Of a DNA stretch of 64,000 nucleotides, positions 35,383 through 46,879 are shown piece after piece (positions within the stretch are counted from its first letter, which is position 1; each line of letters opens with the position of its first letter). The translations under genes and the position numbers were made by a program. The notes beneath the pieces are model-generated. The model was not told where the DNA came from and did not search any database. It saw nothing but the letters and a program-made list of their open reading frames with translations. Source of the stretch: Antitrichia curtipendula (Eukaryota > Streptophyta > Bryopsida > Hypnales > Leucodontaceae). The stretch spans positions 28,272,001 through 28,336,000 of the forward strand of contig OX579637.1 in the NCBI GenBank assembly GCA_951230915.1. Reading direction: 5' to 3'.

Positions 35383-35619
35383 GTAAAATAATTGCTCACT
35401 AGTGGAGAGTCTCGGTGCCGAGGTAAGATCCAGACCCCTAGCCTCTTCTTTCTAGCTTGAATTCTGCATGTGGACCCTCGGCCTCATGGCAATTATGACC
35501 TACCTGACTAGAAGTCTCGGCACCGAGGTAAGCTATAGTCATCTGGTTTGTTTGATTTACCTAAAGTTTTTAAAATGACCGGCACGGACCAGCGCAAACT
35601 TAAACTACTCAGTGGCCAG

Positions 35620-36167
35620 CCCCGGCACCGAAGAGAAGTCCGGCCTCCACTCGCGCTTGTCCTCGTGCGTTTCAATTTGGGCAGGTATGCACCTTGTCCG
35701 TCATCTTTCTGTGATTTCCACCGCAGGGTTGGTAAGCCTTGGCGCCAAAGAGAAGTTTGGCCGCCACTCACGCTCGTCTTTGTGCATTTCAATTTGGGCA
35801 GGTATGCACCCTGTTCGTCTTCTTTTTGTGATTTCCACCGCAAAGACAGTGTACCTCGACGCCGAGGAAAAGTCTGGCCTCCACTCGCGCTCATCCTCGT
35901 GCGTTTCAAATCGGGCAGGTATGCACCCTATCCGTTTTCATTTGGTGATTTCCATCGCAAGGCCGGTGTGCTTTGACGCCGAGGAGAAGTCCGGCCTCCA
36001 CTTGCGCTCGTCCTTGTGCGTTTCAATTCGGACAGGTGTACACCTTGTTCATCTTCTTTTCGTGATTTCCATTGCAAGGTCGGTTTGCCTCGGCTTCGAG
36101 GAGAAGTTTGGCCTCCACTCACGCTTGTCCTCATGCATTTCAGTACGGATAGGTATACACCCTGTCC
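35620..36167. repeat. 117-bp tandem repeat, about 4.5 copies, cut by hAT unit 2
   Basis: AGTYYGGCCTCCACTCGCGC recurs at 35637, 35754, 35871, 35988 and 36105, exactly 117 bp apart. The last copy stops at CACCCTGTCC, immediately before CAGGGTTGTC at 36168. Being a multiple of three, the array reads as 39-residue repeats on both strands. Each unit also contains CAG/GTATGCA and a pyrimidine-rich TTTCCACCGCA, resembling splice sites. Confidence 0.88.
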
Positions 36168-36660
36168 CAGGGTTGTCTATCCGGACGTGACGTGGGCTTT
36201 TCACGTCCGGATGTCATGACGCGTCACAGCCCGTCGCCGATACTGACGGGACCATCTGGAGCGCGGATGAAGTCAGTCCATTCTGCGATGGCGTCGGGCC
36301 GTTTCCTGGACGGTCACTCCGTCGCCAAATGGACATCCGTCTCTTGGACGGAGAGCCCGTCTGTGGACGAAGAGACCGTCCGCCGGACGATAAGCCGTCC
36401 TCTAGACAGAGAGTCCGTCGCTGGACGGTAAGCCGTCCCCTGGACGGAGAGCCCGTCTCTGGACGGAATTCTCGTCTCCAGGACGGGAAAGCGTCCCGTC
36501 CCCTGGACCGGAATATCACAGGACGGGACAGTCGCCACTTGGACGGTTTCGTTGGCAAAGCTGCGGGTTTAGGGTCCACCCCATCAGCCGTCACTCCGTC
36601 TAGCTGGGTTTAGGGTTTAGGATTTTAGGGAGGGCTTCAAGGTGTATATTAAGGACTTCT
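36168..36660 (+). promoter_or_regulatory. Unit-2 left terminal array and transposase promoter
   Basis: About 19-20-bp units of GTCYSTGGACGGAGAGCC-type sequence repeat from about 36310 to 36510. A TTTAGGG stretch follows, then a TATA-like TATATTA at 36645-36651. The transposase frame begins near 36913 after a probable 5' intron with acceptor TTTTTTGGTGCAG at about 36828-36840. Confidence 0.6.
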
Positions 36661-36912
36661 GCCTATTCAAGTTTACTTTCTCTTGCTAATTTTGCCTTTC
36701 CTGACTTGGTTGGAGTACAACCATTGCGGTAGAGCGAAGTCCAACAAGAGTGTGTTGTGGTGGCACTTGTTGTGAGAGCAACAAGTGTTGTTTCCACATC
36801 ACATTTCAAACATAATACTAATCTTTTTTTTGGTGCAGGGGCAGGTAGAGGAGGACAGATAAGAGCAATGGGTGGAGGAAGATCACAGTGAGAACCTTGG
36901 TACACACTATGA

Positions 36913-39777
36913 CCAGATGGAAAAGTTGTTTGTAAGTTTTGTGAAGCTTTGCTAAGCTATCGAAAGGATCGGTTGCTTTTCCATTTGGGATACAGACGAA
37001 ATGACACCCTCCTTGGAGTAAGAGCGTGCACTAAAGTCAATGCAGCCGTGAAGGTAATGTTTTTTAATTGTGGAGGACATATACCTACGGACACTTCGCA
37101 TGGAACTAGACGCGACGTGGAAGTGACATCACCATCAACAATACTACCAAGTGTAGTACGTGGTGAGCAACAACATGATGCTTCAATCTCGGCAAACGAT
37201 GGAGGAGAAAACACTGGGGGGCAAAGCTCTCAAGTACAATCATCGGAGGCGCCCAATCCTAGTTTGACCCACAGTCGATCGATGAGGCAACTGTCTCTAC
37301 AAGAAGGAATGAACGCATCAAACAAGCAAGTACTAGACAAGAAGTGGGCTAAGTTTTTCTACGAAGCCAATATACCATTCAATGTAGTGAAGCATCCTGC
37401 TTTTCTGGATGCAATGAAATCAACATCGGAATCAAGAGTTGGCTACAAACCTCCAGCGTACCATGCACTTCATACAAAGCTCATAAAATCTACAAAAGAT
37501 GAAGTGGCAGCAATTGTAGTAGAGAAGACGAGGACACCGATCCACAAGTATGGCGTTACAATATGCTCTGATGGTTGGGACAACGTTACACATCGACCAT
37601 TGATGAATGTCATGTTGGCATGTACAAGTGGAGAGGTTTTTCTTGGATCGATAGACACAACAGGCAAATGCAAAGATGCTACTTACGTGGCTAATTGCAT
37701 GGGTGATTACATTGACGAGGTAGGGGCACAGAACGTGGTACAAGTTTGTACAGACAATGCAGCAAACATGTTGGCCGCTAGCGCTCTGTTACTTCGTAGA
37801 TTTCCACACATATATTTTCAAGGGTGTTCAGTACATGCACTTGACCTTCTACTTGAAGATTGGGGAAAACAAGATTGGATTACAAGTATGGTCAAGAAAG
37901 CCAAGTCAATTGTGAAATACGTTCGAACGCATCACATGTCACTTGAAATCTTTCAACAACATTCTCCTAATCACGTTTTGAAAAATCCCGTTCAGACACG
38001 CTTTGCAACCATGTTCCTTATGATCGAACGTTTGGTAGAGGTGAGGGAAGCAGTAGAATCAACAGTCCACGATCCGCAGTGGAATGAGTACACGCGGAGA
38101 TTGGCTTCCAATCAAAAGCAAAGAAAAGCTAACGATGTGCCACGATATGTGCGAACGGATGAATTTTAGAGGAAATGTTTAAACTTTGTGCACATAGTGG
38201 AGCCCGTGTTGATTGCTCTTTGAGAGTTTGATGGCAAGCACCCATGCTTGGACAAGGCATGGCTTGTGATGAAAAAGGTGGAAAAGCATGTTTTATCTTT
38301 GGAGGATCCACTATTTTCATTAGAGAGGAGGTATGCAATTTCCGCCACCGATGATTTCTACAAGCGCTGGGACATGCTCAGGACAGATTTGCATTACGCT
38401 GGGGCTCTATTGAATCCCTTTTTACTTGACGAAGTCATGCTAATGGATGATAATGAGGCAAGAGAAGCCATATTGAGAGTTTTGTGCAAATTGGCTGTTG
38501 GAGATCAAGCATTTGCATCGTCCTGTGAATGCAATTGGAGCATGTATTCGTTTGTCCACAACAAATTACGCAATAGATTGACATCAGAGCATGCTGAGGA
38601 ATTGGTTTACATTTATACCAATTTCAAGACTCTTAAAGAAAGGGTTGCAGCAAATCCGACAAGGTGGTATACTGAAAACATGATGTCAGAGGATTCCATG
38701 ATAGATGAATCTGATGGTCTAGACTGTGGTTCGGTTCTCTCTAATCCCAATGATGACGATTCAGATGATAGTTCCAATGACGACGATGAGCCACCGTTTG
38801 ATAGATTTCGTGGGGCGGGAGGAGTGCGTCCTCTAATTGATGCATCCGTATTTGGCTTTGAAGAGGGGGATAATAACGACAATGACTACGAGGGACATCA
38901 AGGAAGTCCACCACGAATGCCACAAACGTGGAATGCTGGGCCAAGTGGGGGCAATACAAATGAGGACATTGTGGCACCGAAACCACTAAGTCCAGACCCT
39001 ATGGATGTACAAGTTGATACTACACTAGAAAGAGACGGTGTTGACGTTCAAAAAGAACGTGAAGAAGACGTAGTAGTACCACCATCATTGCCCATGAGGA
39101 CCACCCGCAGAGAAGGGCCCCCTCAAGGTGGAGAAGCACATATGGCCCCTCCAAATCGAGTCTCGGTTGTACAAAGGCAAATGCCAATATTGGAAAATCT
39201 ACAAATCCAAAGTTCATCAAGGCCGTCTAGTTTCGACGTCCGTCTACACAAACCAACTTCGTCGATAGGTACACGATTGGCTGGTATGGTGTCACAGCGT
39301 GCGACTAGAAATACCACTTCATTGCGGCCACCTGTAGATGCCAATAATCAAGGGAAGCGTCCACGACCACAAGGTACTACTAGTGAACGTGTGAGTAGTA
39401 GAACGCGTAGAAGGCTGAGGAGGGAAGAAGCGGCTTCCCAACCATTTTTAAGAGAAGTTCAAACAGGAGGACCCAATGCAGATGGCATTATGGACGCAAT
39501 GGGCCAACGACCTTATCGGACGTTGTCTTCTATAGCTCGACCACAACAAAACCGCAATTCCGAGGGTTCCAGCGAAAGTGGTAGTGCACCATCTAATGAT
39601 AATTGTGAATCCATCGGTGGTACTATAGGTGAAGATGGTGAGGTTCCAGGAGATAGTGATTACAGGAGGCCCGTGCCTCGACAAGGTCCACTCGAAGAAA
39701 TTGGTGGTAATGAACCAATAGTACAAGACGCAAATGCAAATACTTCTATGCGCATTCTTAGGCATGGAAGACATTGA
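36913..39777 (+). pseudogene. hAT-superfamily transposase with BED zinc finger
   Basis: One frame of about 955 codons from 36913, preceded by a TGA at 36910, with in-frame stops TAG 38167 and TGA 38221 and no frameshift. A BED-type finger (VVCKFC ... LGVRACTKV) is at the N-terminus. The RNase-H-like core includes VTICSDGWDN and VQVCTDNAANM with CSVHALDLLLED. The C-terminal hAT dimerisation region is present (NWSMYSFVHNKLRNRL, AEELVYIYTN). A long acidic and Arg-rich tail follows. Members of this superfamily excise DNA and make 8-bp target duplications, fitting the duplication around unit 1. As read the gene is broken; the true start is not preserved. It is the only transposase in either unit. 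Confidence 0.85.
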
Positions 39778-41104
39778 ATGTTTTTGAAAAGACAATAGGG
39801 TCTTCATGTTTTCAAATGCAATGGTTTTAGAGGCTCAATACCTTGCATATTTAAATCAGCATTAATATGAAACATGACTTTTGTTCCTTTCATTCTCATG
39901 GAACTGTTTACCCCTAAAGTCCCAAAGTCATTACACAAAAAAACAACGCAAAACTGTCTTTTCTCTTGCATTTGCCTCAACATATGGAAAAAATGTTTTT
40001 TACAACATCTAATCGTAAGATCTTATACTTCACATGTTTTTTATCACGTGGTAAAAATTTCATGAAGTTTGACCAAATAGATTGAAAGATATTAGCATTC
40101 AAACTTGGAAAAACTAGTTTACTGAATGCTGGCTTTGCAATTTCAGATTAACTTTCACTGAGTGTGATTTATGGAAAATTGGGCCTTCGGGGCACTATTG
40201 TTTTTGAATTATTTTTTTTGAATATTCAAAAATCGAGGTCAAAATTTGAAAGAATTATTGCAATTGGAAACTATGTTTGCAATCCAAATAATACAGTGTG
40301 GTGTTTTTTTCATGTATGTTTTTTTTTTTTCAAATTTAATTTAAATTAAAATTATAAAACTATGTTTTGTGTTCATTCATTCATTTATGGCCCCGATTTC
40401 AGATAATTCTCATACATATTATAATTGATAAAATTTGATTTCCATGTTTAGCATTATAAAATCACAATAAAACCAATTTTCCATTGAATTTTTTGAGAAA
40501 AAAAAACATAAATAGAAAATGAATTCTTACATATGTTGAAAAATATTAAAATATTATGCTGATTTTCAATAAAAATATAAATTTGGTTTGATAGTCAAAT
40601 TTGACTTCAAGCTTTTCTTTGTGGTTGTTTACTAGTTTTGGGCATGAAAAATTAAATAAACAATTGAAAATTTTTCTGACTAGAAATCTCTATTGATATT
40701 TGTACCTCTTGTAAAAAACTAAAAATTTAGAATCTCTTGAATTGTTTTCTCTATATTTACTTATTTATGGCATGAAGTGCAACAAAATATTGACAATTAC
40801 AATTTTGCACAAAACTAATTGAAATTTCTTGTAGTGATATACAATTCAAAGTTTTTAGTACTAAAGATATAAGATTTTGTTTAAACTCGATTTAAATGAT
40901 AAAGTTAGGGAAGACAAGAAGTTTTTTACAACTCAATATTTAGGTAAAATATGTTTATAACTTTATATAAACCAAAATGAGTACAAAATGCATTGAAGCC
41001 ACAAAGTGTGCTACATTGCTATGGATGTCCTCAAGCCCATACTATAATAACCGCATGTGCTAAGTAAACACTAATTTTGCAACTACATGGTAATACACTA
41101 TTAT
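39778..41104. other. AT-rich spacer, no gene seen
   Basis: A very AT-rich 3' flank shared by the convergent transposase and kinase-like genes. A block near 39905-40100 (CCCTAAAGTCCCAAAGTC, TTATCACGTGGTAAAAA) resembles 49440-49620 downstream of the unit's RING gene, so 3' flanks may share ancestry. Confidence 0.45.
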
Positions 41105-42766
41105 CTAATCTTCATTGCGCGCCTGCTCTTCTTGAAGGTCTTGTTCTTTGCGGGCCTCGCGGTAGCAATCCACGGGTGGTGTCCAAAACGTTGGAGCACC
41201 ACTTAGACGTTGCACGACTCCAATCACCAAGCGTCGTTGTAGTGGCTCCACCTTGCACAATTCACCCAACATGGTTTGAAACGTACCAAATGCCGTATGG
41301 TCCGGATTCATATCTACATTTCCGCGATCTTTTTTCCATACCTTCATAGCCAATTTCCATATGGAGTATCCGTCCGTGTGTATACTAACACACGGTGGCT
41401 TAACCCTGCGAGTAGAAGATGATGAAGTTCCTGTCTCTCCAGTCAAGTACATCAACTTAGGAGCCACCCACCAACGTTGCGCTCGGGTTGCCTGGAACTT
41501 CCTTGGACAATTGAATTGGTAAAGAGATGGGATTTCTTCGTTGATGCGGCTACCCATTCCCCAATCACATAGACCAATCCACACGGTTCTTCCATCATCA
41601 TTCAGAAAATGAAACATAATGTTCTCCGGTGTGATGTCGTTGTGCAATACAAAGCACTGTTGCACTGCATCCACAATGCAAATCATTGCCCACGCAAGTT
41701 CAGTGCGCTTGTGTCTATATGCCATGAGCCGTTTGGCTTCTTGCATTGATTGGGGAATTGCATCGTAAGCCAACTCCCCAATTTCATCTGGATCTCGGTT
41801 CTTCTCATCAAGGGTAAACATGGCGCCGAGAGTACCGCCATTCCACCATTGCGAATAACACTCCATGGTCATGTCATTCATAGCAATGAATTTGATGACC
41901 CCTAGATGCTCGCATGGACATACCAATGCCTCGATGGACAACTTCTCCCTGGACTTCTTTAATTCATCCACGCATAAGGCTGACTTCCCAGCTAATTCCA
42001 TATTCTCGGAAATATGTTTTGAATTTTGAACACATACTTTGTGCACCCTTCCATGCCCCCTTTGTTTGCTATGGCCAGACAAAGGAACCACCACCACTCC
42101 TCTTTCAAGGAAAACCACTCCTCCTGTAGCTTGTTGACCAAAGGCCAAGTTCTGACTTCGTTGAAATCATGGAGTGGAACGGATGTTGCTTGAAGACAAT
42201 CCACGCACTGCTTCATGCCACCAATACACCTTCTTGTGCAACAAATTCAATGCTTGTTGTCTGGGCACTACACTCTTCTCAAAGCCTTTTATTTTTTCCG
42301 CAACTTGGGCAAGGTTGAAGATACACGTTTGCACTTGTGACTCCAACCAATGATCGAAGCATTCTTTTGTGCGGTCTTCATGCCACTCATCCGCGCTCAT
42401 TGTTGTCCAGAACATGTGGTGGAACTTTTGTTTAATGACATCCACTCCCTATAATCCGCGTGAAACGTATGTTGAGCTCAGCTGCAAAATCAAATACTGA
42501 TCAAAAAATTCCAACGCCACTTCATGCAATTTTCACGTTGCACCCTAGCTTCGCCACTTCTCTGGATTTGTAGCCTTGTGCCTCCTTCGTTTCTTTTTTT
42601 TCCCCTTCGAAGACTCTCCGCCCCCCACAGCAGCTACGGACCCTTCTGCAACTACGGCCTGTGAAACAGGCTCTGGTGATTCCGCATCCAGATCCATAAT
42701 CGGTACATCTCCAACACCTGTCCACCAATCATCAACCTTTCTCTTCGAGAAATCGCGACCAGCCAT
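41105..42766 (-). pseudogene. Cargo protein B2: protein-kinase-like
   Basis: A single frame from ATG 42766 to 41105 (about 553 codons). In-frame stops lie at 42547 (TAG), 42535 (TGA), 42451 (TAG) and 42169 (TGA). The first three could lie in a small intron. The kinase-like region has QWWNGGTLGAMF, an HRD-equivalent VLHNDITPENIMFHF and a DFG-equivalent LCDWGMGS. It matches the unit-1 protein B in the same order (HKRTELAWAM versus KKRTELAWAL). A glycine loop is not convincing here, so ATP binding is doubtful. The N-terminus is acidic with a KGKKKKRRRHK cluster, a likely nuclear signal. It sits behind a unit-2 array and TATA box. Confidence 0.7.
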
Positions 42767-42954
42767 TGTGACAGTAACAAGTAACAAATAATCAAATTGA
42801 AAGGAATTAGGAATTCGGCTTCCACAAAGTGAAAAACAGCCCCCCTTATTCCTCAAAACAGCCTCTACCCAACACCCGCGCTCGCAAGCAAGGACTGCAA
42901 CCAATCCAAGACAAGAGAGCACCGTCAGAGCAGGAGAGACTGTGGCGAAAGTAT

Positions 42955-43500
42955 CCCAAAAACAGTCTTATATACCCATTTCACGTAACCGGGGTGAACT
43001 GATCCCCTCGCTCGGCCCTCCGGGCCGACCCTGTTTTCCGCACCATTCCTTTTTTGCAAATTATGAATTCATATAGACCCCTAATTAGTTCAATCACATC
43101 AATAATAACCCTGGATCGGCCGAAAATAGAGGGCTTTTCTTTACATGCACCCCTGGTAAGGCCGAGTGAGGGAGTCAATCCACCCCAATCATTCACGTCG
43201 ACGGACAAGCCGTCGAGAGGACGGACAGAGTGTCCAGGGCCGTCCAAGGCGTCTAGAGGACGGGAAGGCCGTCCAAAGGGACAAGCCGTCCAGTGGCCAA
43301 GCCGTCCAGCCCGCAGATTGGCCGTCGAGAGGACGGGAAGGCCGTCCATGGGGAGAGACCGTCCAGCCCGCGGACTAGCCGTCCAGGGGGCCAAGCCGTC
43401 CAGCCCACGAACTGGCCGTCGAGAGGACAGGAAGACTTTCGAGGGACAGGAAGGCTGTCGAGAGGACGGGAAGGTCGTCGAGCGGGCCATTCAAAACAGT
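42955..43500 (-). promoter_or_regulatory. Unit-2 repeat array and promoter of kinase-like gene B2
   Basis: 17-20-bp units (GTCGAGAGGACGGGAAGGCC, GTCCAGCCCGCGGACTAGCC) fill 43198-43495. On the minus strand they lead to TATATAA (42968-42974), about 200 bp before the ATG at 42766. Confidence 0.65.
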
Positions 43501-44613
43501 GCTAGCCAAGTGTAATTCATTTCTAATCCTTATTTGGAGAATTTTTCATTTATGTGGTTTGGCACTCTCGGACTTGTCAAGGCAGGTGTCCTCCCTCTCA
43601 ATCGGGCATTAGACTACAGTGGCGGGTAGTTTAAGAGTGCTAACTTAATGTTCACATTTGTTTCAATTAGAGGACAAATAAATACCAGGGATGACATTCA
43701 AATGCTCAAAAAACAAGGTTTATTGCTCATTTAGAATGGAATTCTATTTTGTTGCACGTAAATAATGGAAGAAACATAGAAAAAACCATAGAAGGTCAAA
43801 TTGAAAACTTCTTAATGTCGGTCCTAGAATGTTCTATTTGGATGTTCATTTTAACATTTGATTCGTTCTAATTGCACCCATTTTCACAAAAGTTGTTGGC
43901 ATTGGGCAATGTTTTTATTACAAAAATCCTAGAATCTCGCAATCCCTTAAAATAATTTATATTATGTAGGGCTCAAATTCGAATTCAAATGAATTTTATC
44001 AATTATAACTTGTACAATTTCACCTTTGGGATTATTGTATTTTGATTCCATCCTTCCCTGCATGTAAGTGCCCCTAACAATTTAGTATTTTGTTGAATTT
44101 TAAACCCTGTCTACACTAATATACTCAACTCAAAGTCTCAAACGTACAAACATTCAATAACTTACTAAGCCCGGATCAAATATACAAAGACCAAGACAAA
44201 AACCACCCTCTAAATGCTCCAGTTAAAGGTAATAAGATTGAAACTTTGAAATGGGTAATTATGAAATAAGTGAAAGACCTCCTAAACAACATATGTCATA
44301 TGCATATCATTGATTCATGTAAAACATTGTTTCGGCTTTCCATTCATACATTACAGAAAAAGAATGTAGCCCTATACATCTAAACTTAAGAATGTTTTAC
44401 CTTCTAAAGATATTGTTATGCCGTTTTTGGGTGTCTTCAATATGTTTTATAAAACTTTGATTTTAAATCATTAATCTATTTTTTTCCAATTCAAACTTCA
44501 AAGACTACATCTCGATCAAGTTTTGCACTTGTAATGCCAACTAAAAAAAGGAAGAACATTTTTCGTGGTTTCCGGTCCATACTAGGTTTTGAAGGAAATC
44601 CTATAGGCCAATA

Positions 44614-44652
44614 TCCTAAATCCCAAACCCTAAACCCTAAAACCTAAACCCT
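44614..44652 (-). repeat. Interstitial CCCTAAA telomere-like tract
   Basis: CCTAAATCCCAAACCCTAAA and further CCCTAAA units, about five copies, of the plant-type repeat in minus orientation. Confidence 0.65.
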
Positions 44653-45321
44653 CTTCATTGTTGCAATTTTAAAAGTATTTGATGTTCAAGTTTATGTAAC
44701 TATAGTAAATAAGAGTGGATTGGTGTAATAAAATTGAAATGCAACATTGAGTACATGAACTTCACATTTTTGTGGTGTCTGTATTTTTTTTATGGCTTCT
44801 AAATTATAAAGCAACTAGCGGTGAATTATTATAGTTTTTCATATGGATTGTTTATTAATTGCTTATGTAGTACCGTATGTTAACCACTAAACTGACTAAA
44901 GTCCCAAGGCCTCTTTTCCATCCTATATCTGAAATAAATTGCCATTTCTATAGTAAAGAATGTAAAAAAAGAAAATGAATGTGTTTAGGACTTTAGGCCT
45001 TTAAGGTGCACATCTACTTGTAGTATGTAAGATCTCATACTAGAGTACTAGACTAGTGTTCAATTGACCGGAAGAAATTTCACAAACTTTGCCTATATAG
45101 AATTGTAGATTGCAAGATATTTACAATAAACTTCAACCTCTGAACGCCCAACGACATCATTTAGTGCCAATTTGATGGCAATTCAATCACTTGAATGAGA
45201 TGGAAAGATTGTGGAAGCGTTCAATTCATTTTTTGGAGACCTTCCATGTTGAGTTACAAAGTGTATCCAAATGATTTTGTAGTCTTTCCGATATTTGCCT
45301 CCGCGTAATTTAGAGTTTCGG

Positions 45322-45353
<32 letters not shown>
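45322..45353 (+). repeat. Poly(A) run, 32 bases
   Basis: Uninterrupted A homopolymer. No clear target duplication or retroposon body was found to its left. Confidence 0.85.
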
Positions 45354-45355
<2 letters not shown>

Positions 45356-46019
45356 CTACTTTAGTGTATCTTGGGAAGTTGTTGCTCCTTAGTCTAAATC
45401 TGAAATTTATCCCCCAAATTGATATTTTCTGAGTTTGAGTCTAACTATCAAGCAAAAGTTCATTTTTTCTAGTTCCTATTTTATGTAAAATCCCCCAACA
45501 CGACCCTAAAAATGAAATTTCATTATTGCGATTTGCACTTCAAATGTGTTTTTAATGTCTACTACATTTAGTACATTCTAAATAAATCATGAAATGGAAA
45601 TTAAGTTTATGCTATGATGGATTCTAATGTCATTATCCTTGTGATATAAGGTAAACCTACCTATAACAGACAGAATGACTGATTTGTTGTATTGCTATTA
45701 GCAAAAATAATCAAATTTTTTCCATACAAAGACACATGTGAGAAATGAAGAACGCAACTAGAATTTTGTTTTTGGGATTAATTATGATTTTTTATTTAAT
45801 TTTTAAAGTGTACTGTCCAGTAAGCCCAAAAGAGTTTGTAGACTACCCCAAATCAGCAGAAAATTGTTTCCATAATGGTCATCTTCCCACCTAAAACAGT
45901 TATAACATTTTCTAAGATGGCTACAAGACTTTCTAACATGGACATGACATGAAAAAATAAAAAAACCGCTTTTTACTAAAAACAAAAATAATATTTTCAA
46001 GAAAATAAAAATAAAAATT

Positions 46020-46675
46020 TTAAAGGGCCGTCCAAGACGTTCGGCAGGCCGTCGAGAGGACGGGCAGGCCGTCCCAGACCACAAACAGGTCGTCGAGAGG
46101 ATGGGCGGGCCGTTCCCGACCAGTGACAGGGTTTGGGTGAAACAGGCACCCCGTCCTTTTGGACAGCCTTTCCGTCCAAGAGACGGGTAGGCCGTCTAGA
46201 GGACGGGTATCTCGTCGAGGAGACGGGTTTGCCGTCCACGAGACGGGTATTCCGTCCAGGAGACGGGTATTCCGTCCAGGAGATGGGTATTCCGTCCAGG
46301 AGACGAGTATTCCGTCCAGGAGACGGGTTTGCCGTCCACAAGACGGGTATTCCGTCCAGGAGACGAGTATTCCGTCGAGGAGATGGGTATGTCGTCCAAG
46401 AGACGGGTATTCCGTCCAGAAGACGGGTATTCCGTTGAGGGGACGGGCAGACCGTCGAGAGGACGGAAAATCCATCCGTCCAAGTCTCGGGCGGCGGTGT
46501 AATTATTTCCCGAACCCGTTGACGGCGTCCCAATCCTGTGTCGGACCTCTGTGTACGTATCGGCCGTCCATTCCAGAGCTATCCCACGCCCTGGACGGTC
46601 TGGATTCGAGGGGGACGGGCTGATGTTATATTAATTACCCTGCCTAATCAGGTCGGTAATTGGGGGTATAAGTGA
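46020..46675 (+). promoter_or_regulatory. Unit-2 repeat array and promoter of RING gene D
   Basis: GGACGG/CCGTCC-rich sequence from 46025, including a precise 20-bp tandem array (46173-46472), ends with a TATA-like TATAAG (46667-46672). The ATG is at 46880, after a probable 5' intron with acceptor TTTCCAG at 46870. Confidence 0.65.
46173..46472 (+). repeat. 20-bp tandem array, 15 units
   Basis: The unit GTCCAGGAGACGGGTATTCC repeats about 15 times with exactly 20-bp spacing and one to five substitutions per unit. It is the cleanest version of the unit-2 promoter motif. Confidence 0.9.
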
Positions 46676-46879
46676 ACTTTTTTTGGACAGTTCACCTGCT
46701 TCCTCTTTTGAGTTGCACTATCTGAGCTTGAGAAAGTTTCGCACTGCAATTTGAGGGGAAGTGTTATACATTTGACATTGTTTTGCTACATTTCAGTTGC
46801 CTTCACGTAATAGAAGGCAAAGCAAGTTGTCATTGTATTCGCATACAGTATCGTGTGTATCATTTTCCAGGTATCAAGA

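Larger units (their letters stand above)
43501..46019. other. AT-rich spacer between divergent cargo genes
   Basis: No ORF of interest. It contains a telomere-like tract (44614-44652) and a pure A run of 32 bases (45322-45353), which could be the tail of an old retroposed sequence or simple slippage. Confidence 0.5.

Noticed and set aside
35660..36100. Serial micro-introns within the 117-bp units
   Set aside because: The implied introns would be about 42 bp, too short for normal plant splicing.
35508..36190. 39-residue repeat proteins on both strands
   Set aside because: The 117-bp period is divisible by three, so frames stay open by arithmetic. Without a start, terminator or homologue I list it as a repeat only.
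46133..46623. Long ORFs with GDGYSVQET-type repeats, and a CRISPR-like look
   Set aside because: The 20-bp units are contiguous with no spacers, so it is a tandem array and not CRISPR; the ORFs are frames of that array.
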